This document shows, in pieces, positions 11,212 to 21,496 of a DNA stretch of 64,000 nt. Each line of letters starts with the position of its first letter. Positions within the stretch are counted from its first letter, which is position 1. The stretch is taken from contig NC_087163.1 of NCBI RefSeq assembly GCF_035594125.1, positions 9,612,501-9,676,500 of the forward strand. The letters run 5' to 3'. The notes beneath the pieces were generated by a model that was not told where the DNA came from, made no database searches, and saw only the letters and a list, made by a program, of their open reading frames with translations. The position numbers were made by a program, and so were the translations under genes. The DNA comes from Scylla paramamosain (taxonomy: Eukaryota; Arthropoda; Malacostraca; Decapoda; Portunidae).

Positions 11212-12621
11212 GTGGCCAAGGAGGTAGAGGGTAAGTTAATTGCTAACCTTGTCTCTTTTCCAGCTACCTCCTTACCCTCAGTTCAAGGTACAGTGCAGTC
11301 CATTATCAACCCCCCTCTTGACCTTGGTGCAAGGCAGAGTGTACAGTCACTCCTAGCTGATGTGCCAGTGGGGGGTAACCAGGGGAAGGAGAGGTCCAGA
11401 GGTGGTGTAGGCTTAGCTCAGGCACCTTCCTCCCTTGTTTCTCCTACCATGGATAAATGCTTTAAGCCTCCCAAGGATGTTCCATGGAGGAATAAGAAAT
11501 CTCGTCCTGGGATGGGGGAGACCTGGCTTATTCACATCCAGGATGTCCCTCAGGATTGGATCAGGGCAGCGACAGATGGCTGTCTACAGAACACCATCCA
11601 TGGGCCCAGAGTGAGGCTGTGCATCACCGGGGCACCCTGGCTAAGGACTCGGTCACGTCCCCACAGTCAGAGTGGTGCTAAATTCATGTCATGCCTTTTT
11701 TCCCCCCACCTCAGTCCACAAGGCACACAGGAGCACAAGGACATACATCCCCCTCCTTCATTGCTTCTTACCACTAGCACCAGATCCACTTTGTCAGCCC
11801 ACACTCTCAGTCAGTGGCAACAGGATCTCTGGCCACACCACAAGAGAATCTTGGTCCAGGGATCCCTGGTCCTACATGGCCTGCAGTCTCCTGACAATCC
11901 CTGGGGAGATAATTCGGAGGATGAGTCTGGCTCTAAAGCTAACACAGAGAATTCAGTTCCAGTCTTTCATACTATGATGGCCTACATTACCTGATGTTTT
12001 CCTGAGGTGCTAGAGTTTGCAGAAAAGGTTCATTGGCCAGCCCCACCTCAGGAGATCAAGCTTTTGGAGGATTGACATATTCGGTTCACCAGGGTGCACC
12101 CTATGGATGCAGCCACCAAGGCTCTACTTTAGGCTAATAAGGGATCAAGGCCCTCCCTTGCCTGTTACCTATCCAACAGGTACAGGAAGATTTACTTTGT
12201 GAGTGGGCATGAATCAGCAGGGAAAGCAGCCAAGCTGAACACGGATTTGGCTCTTGCCCTTAATACTAGGGGTACAGAGCCCCAAGTGGTGGCCCAGCAT
12301 GCAGACATGACCCACCTTGAGGGAATATTAGTGCACCAACATGAGGCATGGAACTTCCTGTTCTGGAGTGTGGGTGCATTCTACAAGCTCCTTTCATCTC
12401 TCCAACCTGCACAAGAGGATAAGCTTCTGGCAGATCAGTTGTTTTGGAGCATTCATTGTGCCATGGTAGACACAGAAAAGGATCTGGCTTTTGCTTTAGC
12501 TAACATTAAGGCCATGAGGAGGGAGGCGATCCTCTCTCATCTTCCATCAGCATTCAAGTCAGCTAATAAGATAGATCTAAGGAAGTCAGCACTTGACTCT
12601 GTTAGGAAGCTCTTTGGGTAA
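11212..12621 (+). pseudogene. DIRS-1 gag-like region
   Basis: Two frames (11212-11994 and 12199-12621) precede the RT and match the DIRS gag position. The first encodes an uncharacterised Ser/Pro-rich protein of 260 residues. The second contains an alpha-helical stretch (DQLFWSIHCAMVDTEKDL) typical of the C-terminal half of such gags. They are separated by about 200 bp with stops in all frames. DIRS gags package element RNA and have no standard catalytic motif, so the call rests on position and helical composition. There is no zinc knuckle. Non-functional as it stands. Confidence 0.5.
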
Positions 12622-12821
12622 CAGATAAGGCTGCTTCCAATTCTTTCCAGCAAACAGTGGCTTGGGCACTTGTTAAGCCACAGCCATATCCAGGCATTCC
12701 TTTGGTGGATTGTGGTTCGCAGCCTAACCCTTCAGAGTTTTCCATATTTTGCTGGCCCTCCTCCTCAGGCTCCTGAGGCTCCGAGAAGGGCAAGGCACTA
12801 GAATTTGAGGTTTACCTTTTA

Positions 12822-13560
12822 GTGAAAGGAGCAGTCAAAGAGGCACCAACAACACCAGGTTTTGACAGTCACCTTTTTGTTGTGACCAAAGCCACCCAAG
12901 GATTTTGCCCCATCCTCAGTCTCTCCTCCCTGAACCAGTATGTCCTCACCACTCCATTCAGGATGGAAACAGTAAGGAGAGTCATGTCAGTGATTTGCAG
13001 TCATGACTGGATGACAGCCATTGATCTCAGGGATGCTTACTTCTAAGTCCCAGTCTACCCAGACAGTTGCCAGTTCCTTTGCTTCATTTGGGAAGGTCAT
13101 CACTTCCAAATCAAGGTCCTTTGCTTTGGGCTCTCTACAACTCCACAAGTTTCCACCAGGATGATGGGTCCAGTTTTAGTGGGTTCACATCAACAGGGTA
13201 TTCATCTTCTCCAGTATCTGGATGAGTGGCTGCTGTTGGCACCCTCAGAACAGAAGGCTCTAAAGGCAACCAGTTGCCTCCTCAACCTTAGGGATCCAAG
13301 TAAATTGGGAAAAATCCTTGCTAACCCCTCGCCAGTTGATGACCTTTTTAGGGATAGAGATTCTTTCTGCTCTTTTGAAGATTTTCCCAACAGTGCCTGG
13401 ACAATCTTCAGCACCAACTCCAGCCCTTCCTCAGTGTTCAAGCCCCCCCCCCCCAGCAAGACGGAAGATGAGAGGCCTCCAGTTATGCCTTTCCCAGTCG
13501 TGAAACTGGCAGTTCCATCGAGATGATCTTCCAGTTCCCTGGGATGGTGAGGTTCTAAAC
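12822..13560 (+). pseudogene. DIRS-1 reverse transcriptase, frameshifted
   Basis: From 12822 the translation gives a DIRS-type RT: GFDSHLFVVTKATQGFCPIL, SLNQYVLTTPFRMETV, then DWMTAIDLRDAYF, which stops at 13046. The catalytic box follows in another frame near 13210 as LQYLDEWLLLAPSEQ; the expected LDDW is LDEW here, a loss of one catalytic aspartate. After a further frameshift, LTPRQLMTFLGIEI appears at about 13318. At least two frame changes and the active-site substitution make this copy inactive. Confidence 0.8.
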
Positions 13561-13596
13561 AGTCTTCATTGGTGGTCATGAGATCACAATCTACAG

Positions 13597-14530
13597 ATGG
13601 GGCAGTCCCTGCAGTTGGCCTCTCCAGACATATACCTATACACCAATGTATCAAACATGGGTTGGGAAGCATTAGTCTTACAAGACTCACTGAGCAGTCT
13701 GTGGGGTCCACATGAGTGCTCTCTACATATTGACCTCTTGAAGCTCTTGGCCATTTGTCTGGGTCTGGCTCACTTCACAGCATACTTTCACTGCAAGATA
13801 GTGGTGGTGTTCTCTGGCAATGCCACGGCCCTGTCATACTTGGCCAAGGAGGCCAGGACTTGCTCAGTGTGGAGGTGCAAGGGATCCTTTAATGGGCAGG
13901 AGATCATGCTGTCCAGATCCTAACAGTTTGTGAAGGGATCGTCCATTGTCTTAGTGGACTGCTTCAGCAGACAGGATCAGATACTTTCCACATAATGGAC
14001 CCTTCATCAGGATGTCTGCAGGCAACTCTGGAGGCTTTGGAGTTATCCCATTATGGATCTGTTGGCAACAAGGCTCAACTTTTGGTTTCCAAACTTCATT
14101 TCACCATTCTGGGATCCAATGGCAATAGCCACAGACACCTTCATATACAGTTGGGATCATCAGGATCTGTATGCCTCTCCCCTTCCTGCTGATCAGGAAG
14201 GTTCTTAACAAGCTGAAGACTGCCCATCACACCAACCTCATCCTGATTGCACCATTCTGGCCCCAGAGAGAATGGTTTCCAGATCTTGCACAGGCCTCAG
14301 TGGACACTCCTTGGTGCCTTCCACAGTACAGGGACCTTCTTTGCCAGCCTCATGCTCACAGGTTCCATCAGGCTCTCCCCATGCTGCAGTTAGCCACATG
14401 GAAACTATCAAGCAAGTCCTCAGACACCAAGGCTATTCTTCCCAAGTTAGGGAATTTGTATGAAAATTTAAATGAAGATAGGGTCACACTGTCTCTAATC
14501 CTTTCAGTCAAAAATTTGGTGATTTTTTAG
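13597..14530 (+). pseudogene. DIRS-1 RNase H and methylase-like region
   Basis: SPDIYLYTNVSNMGWEA (13620) corresponds to the RNase H entry YTDAS, with the first catalytic Asp replaced by Asn. SLHIDLLKLLAICLGLAHF and VVVFSGNATALSYLAKE follow, with Gly where the family has Asp. Downstream the DIRS-specific region includes FLLIRKVLNKLKTAHHTNLILIAP (14177 on) and the FHQALPMLQLATWKLS end. Several internal stops are present (13921, 13993). Dead remnant, contiguous with the RT upstream and the recombinase downstream. Confidence 0.7.
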
Positions 14531-14562
14531 TCTATCTAAGACAACAGTGCAGTCTGTCAGTT

Positions 14563-15477
14563 ATGGCCATTAAAGGATATAAAGCTGTGTTAAATGGCAT
14601 GCTCTCTGTCATGTGGTTTGATCTTTCCTCAGACCCTGTTTGCCAGGAAGTCATAAAGGCTTGTTTGGCACAAGTTCATTGCATGCCCTGCAAAGCTTCT
14701 TCATGGAACATAGATGTGGTTCTCAAGGCCTTAACCCATTCTCCATTTGAACCTTTACACCAGTCATCCTTACATGATTTGACAAGGAAAATTCTTTTTC
14801 TTGTAGTTTTAGCAACAGCCAAGACGGTTGGTGAGCTTCATGGCCTGTCAAGGGTCACAGCCACACAAGGGGAGGATCTCATTTTGTCTTACCTTCCTGA
14901 TTTTGTGGCAAAGACAGAAACAATCCTTAATCCCATTCCTGGGGAGTTTTGGCTGTACAGCATTTCCTTGTTTGTGGGACAGGAAGATGAGGAACGTCTG
15001 CTTTGACATGTGAGGGCTTTAAACAGGTATTGTCAGGTAACTTCCTCATCACACACCACCAGGAATTTTTTTTGTGTTGGTATAGGACCCCAAACAACTA
15101 TTGTCTAAGGTGGCAATCTCCTTTTTTCTTCGAGATACTATTAAGACAGCCTATGAGTCTATTCCTGAAGCCTTATGTCCTTTGTTTAAGGTCCAGTCTC
15201 ATGACATTTGGGGCATTGCCACATCTATGTTTCTCAGGAAGAACAGGTACATCCCTTCCATCTTAGAAGTAGTCTGCTGGAAGACCCACTCCTTGTTTGT
15301 GGACTACTACTTATGAGACATTCAGAGGCAAGAGGGATATCTTTGCCTCAGATCATTGGTTGCTGCTGGGGACTTGATAGGCTAACTTCCCTCTTAGCAC
15401 GTGAATCTTTTAGGGCAGCAATTGCCTTCAGTGTCAGGGTCTGGTTAGTTGGTGTCATGATAGTTTCTATAGCTTAG
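14563..15477 (+). pseudogene. DIRS-1 tyrosine recombinase, decayed
   Basis: The first frame (14563-15006) covers the N-terminal SAM-like domain and the first part of the catalytic domain: AIKGYKAVLNGML, LHQSSLHDLTRKILFLVVLATAKTVGELHGLS. The remainder is spread over three frames. The box that is normally HxxR reads SHDIWGIATS (about 15200), so the catalytic Arg is Trp. The nucleophile region reads SLFVDYYL (about 15295), so the Tyr is present. In the family this enzyme integrates circular cDNA. The frameshifts and the Arg change make it inactive. Confidence 0.75.
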
Positions 15478-15796
15478 CACCCCTGAAGGATGCCACTTTC
15501 TAACAACAGTACAATGAAAGAAACTTCACTGGAGCACTTTGTTGTACCTTTCTCAGTGTCCTGTGGTGACCACAGGACACTAAGTGGCTCATGGCCCCTG
15601 TGTTGACAGTGATTCCCCATAGACGATCACAGAGGAAGTCAGCAGTCCATACCTTCAACCATGATGCAGCCTCCTTGATACTCTCTCATATTTCATGATC
15701 CTAACTTTAGGTGAGTCTTAATAGAGTTATAATGTTGACCATTCATCCTTTATCGTATTTCACTCCAATGGCATTAACCACCCCCTCCTATAATTT

Positions 15797-15890
15797 GGGA
15801 ATCTGCTAATATAAGAAGCAGGTTGTATGTGAAACAAATACCATTTTCAGAAATAAAATGTATTTTCAGATACTTGCTTCTTTTATTCTT
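15797..15890 (+). repeat. DIRS-1 internal complementary region
   Basis: The first half (ctaatataagaagcaggttg onward) is complementary to the outer left repeat at 10330-10366. The second half (accattttcagaaataaaat onward) is complementary to the outer right end at about 16054-16118. In DIRS elements this region templates the junction when the circular intermediate is completed. Confidence 0.8.
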
Positions 15891-15911
15891 AAACTTTCCA
15901 TCTCCCCTGCT

Positions 15912-16118
15912 CTTTGCCATGTGTCAAGAAAGAATGATGGTCTCAACTTAGGGAGACAGGGTTGCCAATGAGTTATCAGAGGTAACAATAGGATGGAATA
16001 TGAATGAATTTGTTTTGAATGTAGGATTAGATGGCTGAGAAACATTGTAAATGCTAATATAAGAAGCAGGTAAGTGGAAAATACTTTTTATTTCTGAAAA
16101 TAGTATTTTGCAAAAAAA
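15912..16118 (-). repeat. DIRS-1 right inverted terminal repeat
   Basis: Approximate reverse complement of the left repeat, with outer edge near 16118. Its shared block tcaagaaagaatgatggtct begins at about 15926. Confidence 0.8.
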
Positions 16119-17326
16119 ATTTTCTATGTTCAGAAAACAATTACATAATCTCATGCACTTCCATGTTTCTCTGTGATAAACGGTAAAGCTACTATAAAAT
16201 TTTAAATAAAAGTATGTACATAACATCATTTAGATATATGTACAGTATTTTATTATATATACAATAAAGAAAATCACATTTAAAAAATACCCTGAAAATT
16301 TTAACTCTTAAATGCAGATACTTTTTTTACCAAATATTTTTCTCAGGGATTAGTGTCCTCTCAAGCATGGCAAATGATGGTGCATTTTAGTGATGCTTAT
16401 ACTTTTTAACTTTAAAGTCTTTTGTCTTTGTTACTTTGGGAAGATGAAATCAAACTCAAATGTTTTGTTCAACCTTATTTAAAACTATTTTTCTGATCCA
16501 AGTTTATACATTCATGTAAAGGAGTGGCAAAATAATGATAACTCGTGTTGTATTTTCAGTAACAAGTAATGTTTTTCTTTTCATGAGCAACAGAGTAATG
16601 AGTAATGAAATTAAATTTTGAAATAAAGATACCCACCTCTGATAATTTCCTATGATAGAAAGGATTTTTTTTCTGTCACTCTTAAAAAAATAGGATGATG
16701 TTTATTGAATTGACTGTGTAGCTTTGTGTTGTTCATCCAGCTGTAACACAGTGACAGATTTTTACACAAAAAAAATGATGTAGAACTAGCAGTAGGAGAT
16801 AAAGTTTTTCTTAGGTAGTCTGTTGAATTGCAATACTGTAATCCAGAAAACTGCAAATGTGAATTTTACTGATAAGAAATTTATCACCACTAGCACAATC
16901 AGGGAACATGTATTTTGTTAACTGTTACATCATGTGACTGACATCTACCTTGAAGTGAATATCTGGCATATCAAGTTGACAGCATCCCTAATATCTTCTG
17001 TTTGTTATTACATGACCATGAAGTTGCAGCTTTCACTCATCAAGTTATATTTTACAAATGGATTATTTGTTTCATGAAATTTTCAGTCAGGGAGAAAAGG
17101 TTTAGGGTTATTATTATTCTTTGTTGTGCAGGAGCTAGCATATAGGATTAGGAAGCTGATTGGAAGTAGTATATAATTTAGTCAGTTTATGTTCTTGATT
17201 TTTAAAGAATGCTCTGTTTTAGGTACATTAAAGCTTAACTCTGAAAACTGCATAATATAACTATTACATGTTAACTGTTATTATTTCAGGCATGCTGATT
17301 AATATATACCATACTAATTTTGACAG
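16119..17326. other. no recognisable gene (probable host intron)
   Basis: AT-rich sequence with short homopolymers and only short random frames. It ends in a splice acceptor (ttttgacag) before the first host exon at 17327, so it most likely is intron sequence of the host gene. Confidence 0.5.
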
Positions 17327-17753
17327 GGCAGTGACCATATTGATTTGAGAATTGATCTTCCTGACTCCTCCTTCCATGGCTATTCTGTTCAAGCCACCCT
17401 GAGCTTGGAGACTCCAGAAGATGATGAAAGAAATCATGAGGAAGAAACCCATGACATTCATGAGAGTCAAGACACTTCAAATGAAGTTGAAGATGATGAT
17501 GGGTCTACTTGTTTTGAGGATGACAGCATTCTTGCTGGCAGTGGTGAAAAATTATGGGATAATGAGATTGGGGGAATGTTGCTCACAAAGCAACACTGTA
17601 GCAGAGGCCTTGAGACAGCTTTGGGAATAAAATCAGGCCAAGTGAAGCAATGGGTCATGGGCCAACAAGCAGCATCTGTCAGGTCTTTAGGTTATCTTCA
17701 AAAGAGGGAAGGTATCACTGGATACAAAATGATAATTTCCTGGAAGAATCCTG
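17327..17753 (+). CDS. host gene exon A: putative large lipid-transfer (apolipophorin-like) protein
   Basis: An open exon bounded by acceptor ttttgacag/GGC and donor CCTG/gtaagt. It begins GSDHIDLRIDLPDSSFHGYSV, runs through a very acidic linker (residues about 30-60, DDERNHEEETHD, EVEDDDG) and ends GYKMIISWKNPG with an intron after the first base of the Gly codon. Alternating polar and hydrophobic residues at both ends suggest amphipathic beta strands like those of apolipophorin/apoB proteins, which carry lipid in haemolymph; the acidic insert is not diagnostic. The end coordinate may be off by one. Function is inference from this and the next three exons; the exon itself is well supported by splice sites and phase. 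Confidence 0.6.
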
Positions 17754-17904
17754 GTAAGTATAAAGTTATGAGCTTCATTAATCAAACTTATTTGGTTTTC
17801 AGATGTTGTTTTATAAAAATTGTATACCATCATGATTTCTACCTCAATGTTGATATTTAATGACTTTATAATCTTTAAGTATTAACCTCCATGAGTTTCT
17901 AAAG

Positions 17905-18360
17905 TCAGCACCAAGTGACTTTAGAGCTCCTGCTGATGTGAGCGTCACATTGTACAAACTGGCAACTTACTCCCTCTCATTCTGAAAAATTGGTTGGAAG
18001 AAAATAGCTACATGGCAACTTAGGTTAGCCCTTCATATGTTTTTGAAAGTACAGAATAACAGATTTTTTGTTTGACATATTGACATAAGGAAGAGATGTC
18101 TTTTGTGACTGCTCCTTGCTTTGTCTAATAAAATGGCTGTGTTCGTTTTAAATAAAGTGTCCTACTGAGTTGGTGTGTGATACCTGGAAAATATACAGGC
18201 CATGATTGCATAGCATAAGTGTTAGAGTCTCACAAGAATGGTGAAACAGATAAAAAAAAAAAAAAGCCATGTAACTGATGCCAATGGAAAGACTGTGAGT
18301 GCGTTGGTCAGGAAATGGAGTGGTAGTGAGGGATGTGAGGATGGTGGCGAGTCATCCTAA
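17905..18360 (+). repeat. foldback element, left arm
   Basis: Imperfect inverted repeat of about 450 bp. Its reverse complement is found at about 19300-19790; matched blocks include ctttagagctcctgctgatgtg, gtgatacctggaaaatatac and gagggatgtgaggatg. It lies in the intron between exons A and B. Confidence 0.75.
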
Positions 18361-18384
18361 AATGTTTGTTTTTTAATTGTCTAG

Positions 18385-19250
18385 TGTAAATCTATCAACA
18401 GTGGTGTTCCTCAAGGTTCTGTCCTGTCACCTACTCTCTTCCTATTATTCATCAATGATCTTCTAAACTAAACTTTTTATCCTATCGACTCCTGTGCTGA
18501 TGATACCCTGCACTTTTCCATGTCTTTTCACAGATGTCCAACCCTTCAGGAAGTAAACAGTTCACGTAGGTAAGCCACAGAATGCCTGACTTCTTATCCC
18601 TCTAAAATTTCTGATTGGGGCAGAGCAAACTTGGTATTGTTCAATGCCTCAAAAACTCAATTCCTCCATCTATCAATTTGACACAACCTTCCAGACAACT
18701 ATCCTCTCTTCTTCACTGACACTCAACTGTCCCCCTCTTCTACACTGAACGTCCTCGGTCTGCCCTTTTTCATAATCTAAACTGGAAACTTCACATCTCA
18801 TCTCTAGCTAAAATAGCTTCTATGAAGTTAGGCATTCTGAGAGGTCTCTACCAGTTTTTCTCTAGCTGTCTTCTACTGCTATTTTCATGCTAACTGCTCT
18901 TCTGATCTTGCTAACTGCATGCCTCCCCTCCTCCTGTGGCCTCGCTGCACAAGACTTTCTTCTTTCTCTCACCCCTATTCTGTCCACCTCTCTAATGCAA
19001 GAGTTAACCAGTATTCCCAATCATTCATCCCTTTCTCTGGTAAACTCTGGAACTCCCTGCCTGCTTCTGTATTTCAATTTTTCTATGACTTGAATTCCTT
19101 CAAGAGTGAGGTTTCAAGACACTTATCCTTCAGTTTTTTACTACTGCTTCAGACCCTGTTGGTGGGCTGGCATCTCAGTGGGCTTTTTTTTTTAATTAGA
19201 TTTTTGTTGCCCTTGTCCAGTGTCCCTCCTACATGGAAAAAAAAAAAAAC
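18385..19250 (+). mobile_element. LINE-A copy 2, 5'-truncated with internal deletion
   Basis: Starts at the RT GVPQGS segment (aaatctatcaacagtggtgt) and ends in the LINE-A 3' end and poly-A. Compared with other copies, about 230 bp are missing between 'ccagtttttctc' and 'tagctgtcttctac' near 18855. Frames are broken. Confidence 0.85.
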
Positions 19251-19299
19251 TGAGGATATTTTTTTAACTGTCTCTTGAGAACATGTAATGTATTATATT

Positions 19300-19790
19300 T
19301 TGGGGTAATTCACCACCATGTTCATGGTGAGGTACATCCTCACATCCCTCACCACCCCAATTCCTTCCCAACGTACTCACAGTTTTTCATTAGTATCAGT
19401 TTCAGTTATACAGTTAATTTTTTTTCAACTTGTTTCACCATTCTTGTGAAACTCTAACATTCATACTGTGTAATCATGGCCTGTATATTTTCCAGGTATC
19501 ACATATCACCTCAGTATAACACCGTGTTTAAAACAAAACAAAGCCATTTTGTTAGCTAAGGCAGGGAGCAATCACAAAAGATATCTCTTTATTATGTCAG
19601 TATGCCAAACTGTAAATCCATTATTCAATGCTTTCAAAAACACTGAGGGGCTAACCTAAGTTTCCATGTAATTATTTTTTTCCTGGCCTATTTTTTTCAG
19701 ACCAAGAAGAAGCAAGTCAACAGTTTGTGCGATGTGACACTTATGTCAGTAGGAGTTCTAAAGTTGTTTGGAACTGTATTTCATATAGTT
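19300..19790 (-). repeat. foldback element, right arm
   Basis: Inverted partner of 17905-18360. The two arms face each other across LINE-A copy 2, which occupies the loop. Confidence 0.75.
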
Positions 19791-19891
19791 CAGTCCTGAG
19801 TAATCTAGAAGGAGCTAGTCACAGTTTTTATAAAATATGAATTATGTTCCTGATTAGTAAGTTTAGTATAAAATTTTTCCTTATGTCACAG

Positions 19892-20041
19892 GTAAAAAGT
19901 CATTTTTCCTGGATATGTCCATTGAAGCTGAAGGCTTGTACCAGGACTATAGGGCAGGCCTAGTCATTGGCATCACCTACAGTCCTCACATTACATTCAA
20001 GGTTCAGGGTCACAGTAAAGAGTATTCTGCCTTTGCCGAAG
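19892..20041 (+). CDS. host gene exon B
   Basis: Acceptor ttatgtcacag and donor g/gtaagg enclose 150 bases. The first two bases complete the Gly codon left by exon A, and the frame then reads KKSFFLDMSIEAEGLYQDY, GLVIGITYSPHITFKVQG, ending AFAE plus one base. Phase 1 at both ends matches exon A and exon C. Alternating hydrophobic residues (SFFLDMSIEAEG; HITFKVQGHSKEYSAF) fit antiparallel lipid-binding beta strands. The intron upstream contains the foldback repeat and LINE-A copy 2. Confidence 0.75.
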
Positions 20042-20181
20042 GTAAGGATGGTATTGACAGTATTTTATTATCATTTCCTTCAGTTATATGATTCATTGTT
20101 TTGGAAAATATCAGACATGCAATATGCTTTTAAATAAAAAAATAGTTGTTGCAAATATTTTTAAGTGATAATTTTGCACAG

Positions 20182-20291
20182 TATCCCTGGTGAATGACCC
20201 AAATTTGAAGCGCATTGATGGTCATATCCAGTATCAGAGAATTCACTATGGATTGAAGGCAGAGCTGCTCATGGTGCAGGATGGAGGGCAT
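20182..20291 (+). CDS. host gene exon C
   Basis: Acceptor attttgcacag, donor CAT/gtgagt. The first two bases complete a Val codon with the last base of exon B, then SLVNDPNLKRIDGHIQYQ and LKAELLMVQDGGH. The exon ends in phase 0. The intron between B and C is only about 140 bp, whereas the next recognised exon is 18.3 kb away. The strand pattern continues that of exon B. The phase at this donor does not match exon D (see findings). Confidence 0.75.
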
Positions 20292-20519
20292 GTGAGTATA
20301 TTTGTGCAAGAGTTAACACTGAATCCTAGTTATGTTTGACTCTTCATAGTATTAATATTTATAGAAATCTTTTAATTTCTTGATAACAGTAATTATAATT
20401 TTTTAAAAGCTCCATGCATGCTTATTAAGTGTCAGCCTTTTTCTACCTCTTTAAGTTGTACTCTTGTGTATCCTCCCTGCAGAGGCTTTAATCTTTCATC
20501 GGAAATATATTCATTCCTG

Positions 20520-20870
20520 ACAAAAACATTAATATTTGCAGTGGGTACTTGCTTTCAATTTAAATCTTAAGAACCCCACCTTGAAGAGTGGGTTAATTGG
20601 CAAGAATCCAGGGTCAAGTAGAATCCAAAATCCAAGCATTTATAGGCATGCACCAAGTGCATTCAAGTTCAGTTACACTCCAGCACAGTAACCATCTGGC
20701 ATCTCAGTGAGCTTTTTTATTTATTGGATTTTTTTGCTCTTGGCCAGTGTCCCTCCTACATAAAAAAAGAGAGAAAAAAAAAACACCACTCATTAGTCAA
20801 CACTTTTTCCACACAGACAGTGTAGTTAAGTATCCTAATAAGTCTCAGGCTTGAATTGTTAGGTGCTTAA
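20520..20870 (+). repeat. dispersed repeat, copy 1 (interrupted)
   Basis: Matches 37975-38245 in the same orientation, with the shared core tttataggcatgcaccaagt and ttcaagttcagttacac. It is interrupted at about 20697-20787 by a LINE-A 3' tail. Confidence 0.7.
20697..20787 (+). mobile_element. LINE-A copy 3: 3' UTR fragment only
   Basis: About 90 bp containing only the last part of LINE-A (atctcagtgagctttttt, ggccagtgtccctcctacat) and an A/G-rich tail. A severely 5'-truncated insertion into the dispersed repeat. Confidence 0.75.
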
Positions 20871-21496
20871 TGTATTAATAGGTCTGCATTCTTTAAGGTA
20901 AAGATCATATGAGTCCCACTTTTTAGAAAATGAGAAAATCTGTTAAAGTTTGTTGAACTTCAAAATGCCAATACAGATATTTGGTGAGTTTTATGGAGCT
21001 GAAAACATCTGCTGTCATGTTTTGGAATAATACTATAAGAAAAGATTCCTGTGAGGGTTAACAAACTAAGTGATACTCGTTGGCTGAATTTTTGTCTACA
21101 GTGCTCTCATTGGCCATGTCAGAACTATCATTCCAAATTAATGGTGATGGGAATTAGTTCAATTGAAATATAACAACAATCCACCATATCAAGTGGATGA
21201 ACCAATGAGGATTCAGTTCTAGAAGATCCAAATTTCCAGAACAAAACCATTCTCACTTTGGTTCACATTCTGGGAGTCAGTCAGATTCAATGTGTGGTTG
21301 GCTCTACATACCCTGCTCTCTCATTAAGCTAGACTCCAGCCAATATCCAGCTCACAACAGTGCTTCTTCTTAACACTCTACCATCCTTGGCGGACATCCC
21401 ACACCAAACTCCAACTTGTGATTTGAATGTCCTTTAATTCAAACAATGCCCAATATGAACAGTGTTGGTGAACAACACAACAACATAACACAACCA
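20871..21496. other. no recognisable gene (host intron)
   Basis: Mixed AT-rich sequence between the dispersed repeat and LINE-A copy 4. I see no coding, RNA or repeat structure that I can name. Confidence 0.4.

Larger units (their letters stand above)
10330..16118 (+). mobile_element. DIRS-1: DIRS-type tyrosine-recombinase retrotransposon, decayed
   Basis: The order gag-like, RT, RNase H, tyrosine recombinase lies between inverted terminal repeats, with an internal complementary region just inside the right repeat. This is the classic DIRS layout, in which a circular cDNA is integrated by a tyrosine recombinase without LTRs or target duplication. All ORFs are broken by stops or frameshifts, so the copy is dead. 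It lies upstream of the host-gene exons on the same strand. Confidence 0.85.
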
